64,000 nucleotides of DNA from Eubacteriaceae bacterium (GTDB lineage Bacteria; Bacillota; Clostridia; Oscillospirales; Acutalibacteraceae): positions 26,781 through 90,780 of the forward strand of contig JAETRQ010000012.1 of NCBI GenBank assembly GCA_021770095.1. The letters run 5' to 3'. Numbering within the stretch: position 1 is the stretch's first letter; the number at the start of each line of letters is the position of its first letter. The position numbers and the translations under genes were made by a program. Positions 8,219 through 16,737 of this stretch are shown here, in pieces. A model generated the notes under the pieces. It worked only from the letters and a program-made list of their open reading frames with translations, had not been told where the DNA came from and ran no database searches.

Positions 8219-8776
8219 ATGAAGAAATACAAAATAGCAAGAAGATTAATATTAGGAGTTTTGATGATTTCTGTTATATTGACTGCTTGCAGTCAAAACA
8301 CAGTAGAAACAAATCAGGCAAAAACAGAATCCACAACGGTTACAACAACTGTTATGGCAGAATCAACAACAGAAGAAGAAGCAACGACCTCTGAATCTAC
8401 CACAAATAAAAGTGATGATTCGGATACAACCGTAAGACCCAATGAGCAAAAATCAGCAGGTCAGACCACAACGAAAAAAGTAACAACTACGCAGAAACAA
8501 ACCACTACTGAAAGGCAGACAACCACTAAAAAAGTTACTACCACTCAGAAGCCGACCACTACCAAGAAAGTCACAACAACGGAAGCACCGTATTTTTGTG
8601 ATGAAGGCGGTACACATCATTCATGTGATGCAGGACCGATAGGTTGGGTAGATAGTTTTGATGAAGCCAAAGATAAAGCATTGAAATATGCAGGGGAAAA
8701 TGGCGATTCGGGAAACTTTAGGGTAAAGCAATGTCTGTATTGCGGAAAATACACTGCGACAGTTACTTTTAAATAA
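8219..8776 (+). CDS. Thr-rich lipoprotein
   Basis: The N-terminus is a lipoprotein signal peptide: KKYKIARR, a hydrophobic core, then lipobox LTAC with Cys about residue 22. Residues about 35-125 form a Thr-rich linker with repeats of the type TTKKVTTTQK, which should span the cell wall. The C-terminal 60 residues carry HHSCDAGPIGW and KQCLYCGKYTATVTF, with Cys and His residues that could form a small zinc- or disulfide-stabilised domain. Start ATG 8219 follows AAAGGAG. It has its own promoter and terminator. The position beside the adhesin suggests a surface accessory of mating; the head domain is not one I can name. Confidence 0.85.
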   Translation: MKKYKIARRLILGVLMISVILTACSQNTVETNQAKTESTTVTTTVMAESTTEEEATTSESTTNKSDDSDTTVRPNEQKSAGQTTTKKVTTTQKQTTTERQTTTKKVTTTQKPTTTKKVTTTEAPYFCDEGGTHHSCDAGPIGWVDSFDEAKDKALKYAGENGDSGNFRVKQCLYCGKYTATVTFK

Positions 8777-8793
8777 TATTTCAATTATTGAAA

Positions 8794-8820
8794 GAGCCGG
8801 ACTCTCCGGCTCTTTTTGTT
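8794..8820 (+). terminator. Intrinsic terminator
   Basis: GAGCCGGA and TCCGGCTC form a perfect 8-bp stem with a 3-base loop, followed by TTTTTG, after the lipoprotein gene. Confidence 0.9.
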
Positions 8821-8832
8821 TACAATTAAAGA

Positions 8833-8910
8833 TTGTTTTGCGTGACAGAATCGCAAAACAATACAATACAAGGTTATTGCCTTCTGCACGCAAAACTGCA
8901 GGAGGTAAAT
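8833..8910 (+). promoter_or_regulatory. Leader RNA element B (before adhesin)
   Basis: TTGTTTTGCG (8833-8842) and CGCAAAACAA (8852-8861) form a perfect 10-bp hairpin. CCTTCTGC (8880-8887) pairs with GCAGGAGG (8898-8905), sequestering the ribosome site. The sequence CACGCAAAAC at 8887-8896, mostly in the loop, is complementary over 10 bases to GTTTTGCGTG (8835-8844), so the two structures can exchange or form a pseudoknot. Confidence 0.75.
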
Positions 8911-11900
8911 ATGAAGATTAAAAATTTTTCTAAAAAACTCATTTCAATGCTTATGGCATTGATGATTTGTTTATCGGCATTCCCGATAACTTCCTTTGCA
9001 TCAACCTTTATTACCGATATGAACAGTGATGCACAGTTTGGCGTTATCAGCGGAACACTCGATAAGTACGGACACGAAATGCACTACGCAAAATATGACG
9101 GAAAAACATATATCGTTTTTTGCGTGCAGTACGGAAAAACATCACCGAATGGCAGCACTTATGAATACGGAAAAGATTTTAAAAAGTATGTAAATCGTGA
9201 GGGTTCAACCTACGAGAAAATTGCAGACTATATCGCATTCGGCTACACATTACAGCATGGTGACGGTTTACCAAACACAAAACAGGAATGGATTGATGCC
9301 TGTTGCACACAGCAGTTTGTATGGGAAACACTTGGTGTAAATCCTACAAGGTCATCGTGGGACAGCACATATATGAGTGACAAATTGTATAAAGAGTGGT
9401 TGTCTGATACCGAAGATTTAATTGACTTATACTATGATAAGCAAATTTCGTTTAACGGAACGACCAAGAATATTAATCTCGGTGGCTCTGCTACTCTTAC
9501 AGATTCAAATGGTGTAATGAAATATTACCCATCGTTCAATAAAACGATTGACAAGGTAACATTTTCTCATACAAAGGGTGAAAATAAACTCACGATTACT
9601 GTTGCGGATAACTGTACAACACATTCTGTTAAATTTAATTCTGCATCACAGAAAATTTATAAAGGTTTACCAAATGGTGACAACTATGATGAAGATACCA
9701 ATAACTATGTGTATTTTGATTTTGAAAGCGGTAATATTCAGAATCTTATGTTTTCAAACCAAGCCGATCCGCAGTTTTTCTCGGTAAGTGTGAATGTTGA
9801 GTTTGGTAATCTCAAAATTACAAAAACATCAGAAGATGAAATCATTAAGAATATTCCCTTTACAGTTAGAGGCAATGGCAAGACCTACAATCTCACAACA
9901 GACGATAAGGGTAATGCAGAACTGAAAAATATTCCTGTCGGCACTTATCAGATTTATGAGGGCGAAATACTCAGATATGAGAAACAGGCAGTGAAATCCG
10001 TAACCGTTACAGACGGCAATACGGCTAATGTATCTTTTAAGAATGAGCTGAAAAAGGGCGATATTAAGATACAGAAAAATTCTGAAGATAAGATTGTAAA
10101 AGACTTCACTTTTAAGGTGAGTGGAAGTGACGGCAGTTCCTATTCCGCAAAAACAAACGGTGACGGTATTGCAACAATTACCGATGTTCCTGTTTATGAC
10201 AGCAACAATAAAAAGATTGTATATACAGTGGAAGAAACAAATATCCCTGTTCGCTATGTTACACCCGACGGTCAGACTGTAACGCTTGAAGCAGACAAAA
10301 CCTCAACTTTGACATTCAAGAATGATTTGAAGAAATTCAGAGTTAAGGTTGTTAAGTCCGATATTGAAAAAGGACACGCTCAGGGTGATGCAAAGTTAAG
10401 CGGTGCAAAGTACGGCATTTACAAAGGCGAACAGCTCATTGACACCTATTTCACTGACGATAACGCATCGTTTATAACAGATTATTATATCTGCGATACG
10501 GACTGGACTATCAGAGAACTTGAATCAAGCGAAGGTTATCTCGTTAATGATGAGGTTTACAAGGTCGGAGCTGATCCGAAGCTCTATACAGTTGAATACA
10601 ACACCACAGCCAATGATGTTGTTGAACAGGTCTTAAAGGGCAAAATCGCAATCATTAAGCATACCAATGACGGTTCGACACAGATTGAAACACCTGAAAA
10701 GGGCGCAGAATTTCAGATGTATTTGAAATCCGCAGGTTCATTTGTAAATGCAGATAAAGAGGAAAAAGATACCATTGTTTGTGATGAAGATGGATTCGCA
10801 AGTTCAAAGTTACTGCCTTATGGTGTTTATACAGTGCATCAGACAAAAGGCTGGGAAGGCAGAGAAAAGATTAAGGACTTTGATGTCTATATTAACTCTG
10901 ACGGCAAAACCTATAAATTTCTAATTAACAATGCTAACTTTGAAAGTTATATCAAAATCGTTAAGCTTGATGCCGAAACAGGCAAGCAGATAGCGTATGA
11001 GGGTGCAGGCTTTGAGATTTACGATTCAGACGGACACCGTGTAAATATGCAGTTCACCTATCCCGAAGTAACAACAATCCACACATTTTATACCAATTCA
11101 GAGGGATATTTAATTACACCCGAAAAACTTCCGTATGGTGATTACACGCTAAAAGAGGTACAGGCTCCTTATGGGTATGTTTTGGATAAAACACCTATTC
11201 CGTTTACTGTAACACAGGAAAATCCATCAACAGACACAGGCGTAACCGTTGTAAAGGTTAAGGCGAGAGATATTGCACAGAAAGGCGTAATTGAAATCAC
11301 TAAGACAGGCGAGATTTTCTCCTCTGTCGGTATGCTCGGCGGAGGATATATTGACGAGAACGGTAATGAGGTAACATTCCCAAACACTTATTTACCAATC
11401 TATGAAACAAGAAATCTTGCCAATGCAGTATTTCAGATTTATGCAGCCGAAGATATTATTACGCTTGATGGAACAGTAAGAGCAGTTAAGGGCGAACTTG
11501 TTGACGAAATTACAACAACAGAAAATGGTGCAAAGTCAAAGGAACTCTATCTCGGCAAATATACCGTGATTGAGAAAACGGCTCCCGACACATTCGTTAA
11601 TGCCAATGAGCAGTACGATATTGAACTGACTTATGCAGGTCAGGATGTTAAGGTAACATCAACTGCACTTTCCGCATTCAACGAAAGGCAGAAAGTATCT
11701 GTTTCTCTCTTAAAGGAATTATCTCAGGATGAGAGATTCAAACTCGGAATGAATGATGAAATCTTATCTGTTCAGTTCGGTATTTTTGCAAATGAAGATA
11801 TAACTACCGCTGATGGAACAACTATTCCAAAAGATGCGTTAATCACTTATGGTAACTGTGATGAAAACGGCAAGCTCTCATTCAATTGTGATTTACCAAT

Positions 11901-12858
11901 CGGATTTAAGTGGTATGCAAAAGAAATGGCAACAGATAATCACTATATCCTCTCTGATAAAAAGTATGAATTTACAAGCGAATATCAGGGACAAGATATT
12001 GAAACTATTAACATTGACTTAAACAATGGTGAGCCGATTATCAATGACTTTATCTACGGCATTATCAAGGGACTAAAAATTGACCGTGAAACTGAAAAGA
12101 CCATTGAGGGTGCTTTATTTGGCTTATTCAATTCTGATGAAACTGAATTTACGGAAGATAAGGCTATCCTTACTGCATTATCTGACAAAGACGGCATATT
12201 CACTTTTGAAAATATCCCATACGGAAATTGGATTGTTAAAGAATTAAAGCCTGCTGAAAATTATCTCCCAAGTGATGATATTCACCATATTACTGTATCG
12301 GAAAACGAACAGATAATTGAAATCACAGCAGTTAATGACCGTATTCCTGAACTCAAGACTACTGCAACAGTAGATGGCAAAAAGGATGCAACAGCTAAAG
12401 GTGAAATCACCATTGAAGATGTTGTTGAATACAAGCATCTTGTTCCCGGTAAAGAATACAAAATTATCGGTACGCTTATGGACAAATCTACAGGCAAGCC
12501 GTTTGAGATTGACGGAAAGCCTGTTACAAGTGAAGTAACATTCACACCCGAAAAATCTAACGGAACGGTTACTGTTTCATTTACCTTTGATTCAAGCGTA
12601 ATCAAGAAAACAACTGATCTTGTTGTTTTTGAAACGCTCTACCGTGACGGCGTTGAAATCGCAGTACACGCTGATATTGATGATGAAGGTCAGACGGTTA
12701 AAATCAAAGTGCCTGTTCCCGAAAAGCCATCTACTCCGAAAACAGGAGATGACAGAAACTACAGCTTTTGGATCGGACTTGGTGCTATTGCTATCGGCGG
12801 TGCAATATCCGCAGTAATCCTCAAGATTAAGTCAAAGAAAGACGAGGGCGAGGATTAA
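8911..12858 (+). CDS. Thioester/Cna-B/VaFE surface adhesin, sortase-anchored
   Basis: The 1315-aa protein begins with a signal peptide (residues 1-30, ending TSFAST). A thioester domain follows: Cys71 (FCVQYGK) and Gln134 (CTQQFVWE) are the expected cross-linking pair that lets such adhesins bind host amines. Then come many prealbumin-like Cna-B/SpaA domains with paired Lys and Glu residues for isopeptide bonds, such as LKITKTSED with YQIYEGE. A VaFE-type repeat sits near residues 1150-1260. The C-terminus has TPKTGD (about 1274-1278), a membrane helix and a basic tail: a variant LPxTG anchor. The start is ATG 8911 after AGGAGG. The sortase at 16706 is the likely anchoring enzyme. It probably mediates donor-recipient or host contact. 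Confidence 0.92.
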   Translation: MKIKNFSKKLISMLMALMICLSAFPITSFASTFITDMNSDAQFGVISGTLDKYGHEMHYAKYDGKTYIVFCVQYGKTSPNGSTYEYGKDFKKYVNREGSTYEKIADYIAFGYTLQHGDGLPNTKQEWIDACCTQQFVWETLGVNPTRSSWDSTYMSDKLYKEWLSDTEDLIDLYYDKQISFNGTTKNINLGGSATLTDSNGVMKYYPSFNKTIDKVTFSHTKGENKLTITVADNCTTHSVKFNSASQKIYKGLPNGDNYDEDTNNYVYFDFESGNIQNLMFSNQADPQFFSVSVNVEFGNLKITKTSEDEIIKNIPFTVRGNGKTYNLTTDDKGNAELKNIPVGTYQIYEGEILRYEKQAVKSVTVTDGNTANVSFKNELKKGDIKIQKNSEDKIVKDFTFKVSGSDGSSYSAKTNGDGIATITDVPVYDSNNKKIVYTVEETNIPVRYVTPDGQTVTLEADKTSTLTFKNDLKKFRVKVVKSDIEKGHAQGDAKLSGAKYGIYKGEQLIDTYFTDDNASFITDYYICDTDWTIRELESSEGYLVNDEVYKVGADPKLYTVEYNTTANDVVEQVLKGKIAIIKHTNDGSTQIETPEKGAEFQMYLKSAGSFVNADKEEKDTIVCDEDGFASSKLLPYGVYTVHQTKGWEGREKIKDFDVYINSDGKTYKFLINNANFESYIKIVKLDAETGKQIAYEGAGFEIYDSDGHRVNMQFTYPEVTTIHTFYTNSEGYLITPEKLPYGDYTLKEVQAPYGYVLDKTPIPFTVTQENPSTDTGVTVVKVKARDIAQKGVIEITKTGEIFSSVGMLGGGYIDENGNEVTFPNTYLPIYETRNLANAVFQIYAAEDIITLDGTVRAVKGELVDEITTTENGAKSKELYLGKYTVIEKTAPDTFVNANEQYDIELTYAGQDVKVTSTALSAFNERQKVSVSLLKELSQDERFKLGMNDEILSVQFGIFANEDITTADGTTIPKDALITYGNCDENGKLSFNCDLPIGFKWYAKEMATDNHYILSDKKYEFTSEYQGQDIETINIDLNNGEPIINDFIYGIIKGLKIDRETEKTIEGALFGLFNSDETEFTEDKAILTALSDKDGIFTFENIPYGNWIVKELKPAENYLPSDDIHHITVSENEQIIEITAVNDRIPELKTTATVDGKKDATAKGEITIEDVVEYKHLVPGKEYKIIGTLMDKSTGKPFEIDGKPVTSEVTFTPEKSNGTVTVSFTFDSSVIKKTTDLVVFETLYRDGVEIAVHADIDDEGQTVKIKVPVPEKPSTPKTGDDRNYSFWIGLGAIAIGGAISAVILKIKSKKDEGED

Positions 12859-13196
12859 TGAAACGTGCATATATCTGCAGCCCTTTAAGCGGTGATATTG
12901 AGGGAAATATTAAAAAAGCAATTGCTTATGCGAAATTTGTATATGACAGATGTGAAATGATTCCAATTGTTCCTCACCTTAAGGCATTGGTATTTGATGA
13001 TACCGAACCGAAACAGAGGGAACTCGGTATTTCTATGTCATTAGATGAATTAATGACAACGAGTGATATTTGGATTTTCGGTGACGATTGGACTTCTGGC
13101 ATGGAAGAAGAAATCAAGACAGCCGATGGTTTTTCAAAAGACAGACACCCTGTCACAGATGAACAGTGTGAGGCAATACTGAGAATATACGGTTAA
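12858..13196 (+). CDS. DUF4406-like nucleoside 2-deoxyribosyltransferase-fold protein
   Basis: The N-terminus KRAYICSPLSGDIEGN and later SDIWIFGDDWTSGMEEE match the DUF4406/DUF7768 family, which has the nucleoside 2-deoxyribosyltransferase fold. Such small proteins are common in phages and ICEs; substrates are unknown. At 112 aa it is full length. The ATG overlaps the adhesin stop codon by one base, so it is translationally coupled to it. Leader element C follows. Confidence 0.8.
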   Translation: MKRAYICSPLSGDIEGNIKKAIAYAKFVYDRCEMIPIVPHLKALVFDDTEPKQRELGISMSLDELMTTSDIWIFGDDWTSGMEEEIKTADGFSKDRHPVTDEQCEAILRIYG

Positions 13197-13220
13197 CCAA
13201 AATATAATAAAAATTTAAGG

Positions 13221-13286
13221 CTGTTTTGCGTGGGCAAAACGGCTTTATATATGCCTTCTGCTCACGCACAGTTTAGGAGGTATTTA
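13221..13286 (+). promoter_or_regulatory. Leader RNA element C (before VirB2-like pilin)
   Basis: CTGTTTTGC (13221-13229) pairs with GCAAAACGG (13234-13242). CTG (13258-13260) pairs with CAG (13269-13271), and CCT (13254-13256) can pair with the AGG bases of the ribosome site (13275-13280). Loop CACGCA (13263-13268) is complementary to TGCGTG (13227-13232). Architecture matches leaders B and D. Confidence 0.65.
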
Positions 13287-13625
13287 ATGAAAATAACAAA
13301 AAAGCAATTTGCAATTTTTGCAGTTGCATTAGTATTAATTTGTGCATTTACCGCAACAACTGTGTTTGCTGCGGGAGATGTTGCAAGTGCAATTGAAGGA
13401 ACTTGGAATGCAGCCAAATCACAGATAAAAACTGTTGTAAATAATGTTGTATTCCCGGTCGTCGACATGGTGCTTGCTATTCTTTTCTTTGTTAAACTCG
13501 GTACAAGCTACTTCGATTATAAGAAACATGGACAATTTGAAATGACAGCGCCGGCAATTTTATTTGCTTGTCTTATTTTTACTATGACAGCTCCAATGTA
13601 TATCTGGGGCATTGTAGGTATGTAA
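13287..13625 (+). CDS. DUF3852 VirB2/TrbC-like conjugation protein
   Basis: The 112-aa protein has a cleavable-looking signal peptide (residues 1-28, ending TVFAAG) and two further hydrophobic segments (about 50-70 and 88-108), the size and layout of VirB2/TrbC pilins. It resembles DUF3852 proteins in Tn1549-type ICEs. I chose ATG 13287 after TTAGGAGG; the in-frame GTG at 13230 lies in the leader hairpin. It sits in the membrane, probably as part of the mating channel. The end is IVGM, but the protein lacks the acidic segment of the other Met-tailed proteins. Confidence 0.85.
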   Translation: MKITKKQFAIFAVALVLICAFTATTVFAAGDVASAIEGTWNAAKSQIKTVVNNVVFPVVDMVLAILFFVKLGTSYFDYKKHGQFEMTAPAILFACLIFTMTAPMYIWGIVGM

Positions 13626-13627
13626 AT

Positions 13628-13665
13628 AATAATTATCTGGACTTTCAGCCTTGATTTAATATAAT
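13628..13665 (+). promoter_or_regulatory. Promoter with shared upstream element (second copy)
   Basis: TGGACT (13638-13643), a 16-base spacer and TATAAT (13660-13665), preceded by TAATTATC. It is the twin of the promoter at 8167-8194 and directly precedes the 88-aa gene and the VirB6-like gene. Confidence 0.6.
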
Positions 13666-13689
13666 AAAATTTGAAAGGAGGCTGAAAAC

Positions 13690-13956
13690 ATGTCAGTAGT
13701 AGGTAAATTATTTTGGAATGACGATGTTATTTCTGCAATTAATGATGACGAAGAAAAAAAGGAATTAAAAAATAAAGTTGTCTGTTTATCTGACCAGTTA
13801 AGTGCTAATATGGATGAAAACAATAACGAGCTTTTAGAAGAATTATTGTCAACAAAAAACGCTGTGAATTGTTTTGATGTAGAAGAAGCATTTTGTTTAG
13901 GATTTAAGACAGCTGTCAGATTGTTCTGTGCAGGAAGGCATGGAGATTATCAATAA
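13690..13956 (+). CDS. DUF6809-like small protein
   Basis: The 88-aa protein has an N-terminal KLFWNDDVISAINDD, a helical middle, and a C-terminal EEAFCLGFKTAVRLF segment. This is the layout I associate with DUF6809 proteins of Firmicutes mobile elements, which are short, helical and of unknown function. The start follows GAAAGGAGG. It is soluble. It is the first gene after the twin promoter at 13638. Confidence 0.7.
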   Translation: MSVVGKLFWNDDVISAINDDEEKKELKNKVVCLSDQLSANMDENNNELLEELLSTKNAVNCFDVEEAFCLGFKTAVRLFCAGRHGDYQ

Positions 13957-13959
13957 CAT

Positions 13960-14943
13960 GTGAAACAACCGCCGAGTGAAAACTTGGCGGTTATTTCTTA
14001 TTTGGAGGTGGTTGAAATTTTTGATTGGTTAGGCGATATTGTATCAGGACTCGGTGATGCAATAGGTAACGCCTTTGGAAGTATTTCGGACAAATTGATT
14101 GACGGAATATTAAATAGAATTATTCAATGGATATTTACGGTTATCTATGACGGAATCGCTGAATTTTTTACAATGATAAGCGGACTCGGTGTTGAAATAT
14201 TTGAACTTGATTGGGTAAATGCAGTCATTAAGTTATTCTCTCTGTTTGGCTGGACTTTGTTTGTTGTCGGAATTGTAGTATCCGCATTTGATTTGGCTAT
14301 TGAATATCAGAACGGCAGAGCAAGTATACACGGCACTGCGATAAACTGGATTAAGGGTTTTATGGCGGTATCACTATTTACCATAACACCGATAGAGTTA
14401 TATAAATTCTGTGTGACCTTGCAGAATACTCTATCGAAGGATTTAACAAGAATTTTTGCATCACAGCAAGGAACAACGCTTGGAGAAGTTGCTCTAAAAA
14501 CACTGCAATTGGCATTCAATAAGGATGGTGCAATCATTCAAGCCGGACTGTTTGAACTTGTGTCTATAATTGCACTCGGTTACTGTGTTGTGAAAATATT
14601 TTTTGATAACATAAAACGAGGCGGAATACTGCTCGTTCAGATCGCAGTCGGCAGTCTGTATATGTTCTCAATTCCGAGAGGTTATGGTGACGGTTTTACA
14701 CAGTGGATGAAACAAGTAATAGCTTTATGTTTGACTGCATTTTTGCAGACAACTTTGCTGTTTCTCGGATTGCTTACTTGGACAGACAACATGCTCCTTG
14801 CAATCGGAATTATGATGGCAGCATCGGAAGTGCCGAGAATTGCAGAACGATTTGGTCTTGATACAAGCGTTAAGTTTAATATGATGAGTGCTGTTCACAT
14901 GACTTCTACTGCTGTTAATCTTGCAAAGAATATTGCGAAATAA
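13960..14943 (+). CDS. VirB6/TrbL-like conjugation membrane protein
   Basis: The protein has five or six hydrophobic segments between about residues 60 and 310 and an amphipathic Gly-rich start (DWLGDIVSGLGDAIGNAF), typical of VirB6/TrbL inner-membrane channel proteins of Gram-positive ICEs. The frame is open from GTG 13960, but that segment contains a strong hairpin. The only good ribosome site, GGAGGTGG, lies at about 14003-14010, so the true start is probably later: GTG 14008, or a rare ATT at 14017 giving a first residue just before FDWLGD. It should form the membrane part of the mating channel with PrgI and VirB4. Confidence 0.85.
   Translation: MKQPPSENLAVISYLEVVEIFDWLGDIVSGLGDAIGNAFGSISDKLIDGILNRIIQWIFTVIYDGIAEFFTMISGLGVEIFELDWVNAVIKLFSLFGWTLFVVGIVVSAFDLAIEYQNGRASIHGTAINWIKGFMAVSLFTITPIELYKFCVTLQNTLSKDLTRIFASQQGTTLGEVALKTLQLAFNKDGAIIQAGLFELVSIIALGYCVVKIFFDNIKRGGILLVQIAVGSLYMFSIPRGYGDGFTQWMKQVIALCLTAFLQTTLLFLGLLTWTDNMLLAIGIMMAASEVPRIAERFGLDTSVKFNMMSAVHMTSTAVNLAKNIAK
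13967..13992 (+). promoter_or_regulatory. Hairpin before VirB6-like gene
   Basis: AACCGCCGAG pairs with CTTGGCGGTT over 10 bp with a 6-base loop. It stands just upstream of the ribosome site GGAGGTGG at about 14003. It is followed by only a weak T-rich stretch, so it is either a weak terminator or a leader structure. Confidence 0.6.
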
Positions 14944-14954
14944 GGAGTCGAAGT

Positions 14955-15329
14955 ATGAGAGAGCTTACAGAAAAAGATATTGATATTGAGGAAGAACTCA
15001 TAATCAATGATGATGGTGTATCCGTTAACGCATATCTCGAAACATACTTTGAGCCTAACGAGGTTCTCGGTACGGATATTGATGATAGTGGAGATGAGTT
15101 CGTTAATCTCTATGCAGATTATAATTCCGAATCAGATGAACTATCCGTATCATTTTATGTTGTCAAACGAGATAAAGAATATACAGAAGATTATGATGCA
15201 TCAGAATCAGAAAAAGAAATGATACGAAATCTTATGGAAACGGCTTGTCAAAGGCAAGTCGGCTGTTCTCTTGATGAATTCGTACAAAATTGTAATGAAT
15301 CAGAAGAAATAACACTTGGCGGAATGTAA
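14955..15329 (+). CDS. Acidic ICE accessory protein, 124 aa
   Basis: I do not recognise the family with confidence. The protein is soluble and very acidic (many Asp/Glu, few Lys/Arg), with beta-type stretches such as LSVSFYVVKRDKEY. It is preceded by AAGGAG and follows the VirB6-like gene by 11 bases. The end is NESEEITLGGM, a strong example of the shared tail. Here Gly-Gly-Met is not explained by a ribosome site, because the next gene starts 67 bases later with its own promoter. Confidence 0.75.
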   Translation: MRELTEKDIDIEEELIINDDGVSVNAYLETYFEPNEVLGTDIDDSGDEFVNLYADYNSESDELSVSFYVVKRDKEYTEDYDASESEKEMIRNLMETACQRQVGCSLDEFVQNCNESEEITLGGM

Positions 15330-15358
15330 TTGAAAAGTTGCAGCATTTGTGGTATTAT
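15330..15358 (+). promoter_or_regulatory. Promoter of HU gene
   Basis: TTGAAA (15330-15335), a 17-base spacer and TATTAT (15353-15358) lie between the acidic protein and the HU gene. Confidence 0.65.
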
Positions 15359-15396
15359 GATTTTGTTAAATTCAAACACACGAAAGGAAGTTTATT

Positions 15397-15669
15397 ATGA
15401 ACAAAAATGAACTCGTTGCATCAGTTGCAGAGAAAGCTGAAATTTCAAAAAAGGATGCAGAAGCAGCAGTAAAGGCTGTTACAGAAGCAATTACCGAAGC
15501 ACTCGCAGAAGGTGATAAGGTTTCTCTTGTTGGTTTTGGTACATTTTCTGTTAAGGAGCGTGCAGCTCGTACAGGAATCAATCCAAGAACAAAGGAAACA
15601 GTTGAAATCCCTGCCGCAAAGGTTCCTGCATTCAAGGCTGGTGCTGCACTCAAGGATGCAGTTAAATAA
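15397..15669 (+). CDS. HU-family DNA-binding protein
   Basis: The 90-aa protein is a textbook HU: N-terminal [17 protein letters not shown], central [20 protein letters not shown], and C-terminal [13 protein letters not shown] dimers bend DNA without strong sequence preference and often assist excision, integration or relaxosome formation. It is monocistronic, with its own promoter and a strong terminator, so it is probably expressed independently of the mating genes. Confidence 0.97.
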   Translation: MNKNELVASVAEKAEISKKDAEAAVKAVTEAITEALAEGDKVSLVGFGTFSVKERAARTGINPRTKETVEIPAAKVPAFKAGAALKDAVK

Positions 15670-15687
15670 TTAAGTATAATTACTTGA

Positions 15688-15720
15688 ACACCTATCAAGT
15701 CCGATAGGTGTTATTTTTTT
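15688..15720 (+). terminator. Intrinsic terminator
   Basis: ACACCTATC and GATAGGTGT form a 9-bp stem with a 6-base loop, then TATTTTTTT, after the HU gene. Confidence 0.92.
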
Positions 15721-15742
15721 ACCCTAAAACAAGGAGGAAAAA

Positions 15743-16132
15743 GTGAATAAACAATTTATATATCCGCAGAATATGAGAGCATCTGCTACGCTGTGGCTTT
15801 GGAGTCTGAAAGACTTTGCCATCATTGTAGTCGGTGCTCTTTTTTCTGCCATGGTGCTTGCCACCACACGAATCTTAATCCCTGCGGTGCTTACTGCTGC
15901 CTTCGCATTTTTGAGTATCCGCACTGATGATACAACCATACTTGACTTCATTAAATATGCAGTCAAATACTTTATTTCAACCCAGCAATATTTTGAATGG
16001 GGATTGAAAAGTAAACCCTTAGTAAAGCAGAAAAAGGAGGTGCGGAATGATTCCGCTGTCAATTCGCACACAAGCACAAATAAAGAGGCAGCTTTATTGC
16101 CTGCGACCAACAACAAGAAAGTAGGTGAATAA
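15743..16132 (+). CDS. PrgI-family (VirB3-like) conjugation protein
   Basis: The N-terminal 90 residues contain two membrane segments (about 25-45 and 48-64), then TILDFIKYAVKYFISTQQYFEW, the signature layout of PrgI proteins, the Gram-positive VirB3 counterpart. The remainder is a polar tail. The start is GTG 15743 after AAGGAGG. In this system PrgI sits next to VirB4; here the two are separated by a 199-aa protein and the sortase. Confidence 0.88.
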   Translation: MNKQFIYPQNMRASATLWLWSLKDFAIIVVGALFSAMVLATTRILIPAVLTAAFAFLSIRTDDTTILDFIKYAVKYFISTQQYFEWGLKSKPLVKQKKEVRNDSAVNSHTSTNKEAALLPATNNKKVGE

Positions 16133-16137
16133 TATTT

Positions 16138-16737
16138 ATGTTCGGATTCAGCAAAAAGAAAAAGAATAAAAATACTGTTCAGGACCTTATTGGTATTTTG
16201 CCATTTTTCAACAAGGGCTTAAAAACGAAAAACGGAGAACTTGTATATTTTATTATCAGCCCTACAAATATATCTGTATTGTCAAACGAGAATATTCAGA
16301 CAAAGATATGGCACTTAATGCAGGTTCTCTCTGCTCAGCCGAATATTGAAATCACTTGTATGGATTCTTGCGAAAGGTTTGATGATAATAAATCCTTTAT
16401 GCTTGAAAGACTTAATGAGGAAACCAATTTGTCGGTAAAAGAATGTATAAAAAAAGATATTGATTATCTTGATAATATTCAGATTGAAATGTCAACAGCA
16501 AGGCAGTTTATGTTTTCCGCGCGTTTCAGAAAAGAAAAGGAAGAACAGATTTTTAATCAGGTAAACAAGGTTGAAAAGGCTATTGCAGAACAGGGTTTTG
16601 AGGTGAAAAGAGCAAAGAAAGATGATATAAAAAGATTTCTTGCAATATACTTTGGTGCATCTATGCAGGGCGAATTAATCCCGGATGTAGACGGAGGTGA
16701 CTGCTTTGAAGAAGAAATCAAAAAGGCGGTGGCTTAA
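16138..16737 (+). CDS. TraC-like conjugation protein (VirB4 N-terminal-like), 199 aa
   Basis: The protein begins with a Lys-rich stretch, then TVQDLIGILPFFNKGLKTKNGELVYFI, and has a helical middle ending in QFMFSARFRKEKEEQIF. It has no Walker motifs. ICEs of this type often carry a separate protein similar to the N-terminal domain of VirB4, and this fits by size and position. It lies 5 bases after PrgI, and its last 32 bases overlap the sortase gene. It probably docks the VirB4 ATPase at the membrane. Confidence 0.75.
   Translation: MFGFSKKKKNKNTVQDLIGILPFFNKGLKTKNGELVYFIISPTNISVLSNENIQTKIWHLMQVLSAQPNIEITCMDSCERFDDNKSFMLERLNEETNLSVKECIKKDIDYLDNIQIEMSTARQFMFSARFRKEKEEQIFNQVNKVEKAIAEQGFEVKRAKKDDIKRFLAIYFGASMQGELIPDVDGGDCFEEEIKKAVA

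Noticed and set aside
8833..8910. In-frame N-terminal extension of the adhesin to TTG 8833
   Set aside because: The extension lies wholly in the leader hairpins and precedes the AGGAGG ribosome site; the signal peptide starts at 8911.
13230..13286. In-frame GTG start for the VirB2-like protein
   Set aside because: It falls in leader element C, and the signal peptide begins at ATG 13287 after TTAGGAGG.
13287..13625. VirB2-like protein as a Met-tailed substrate (ends IVGM)
   Set aside because: It is an integral membrane protein and lacks the acidic or Ser-rich segment.
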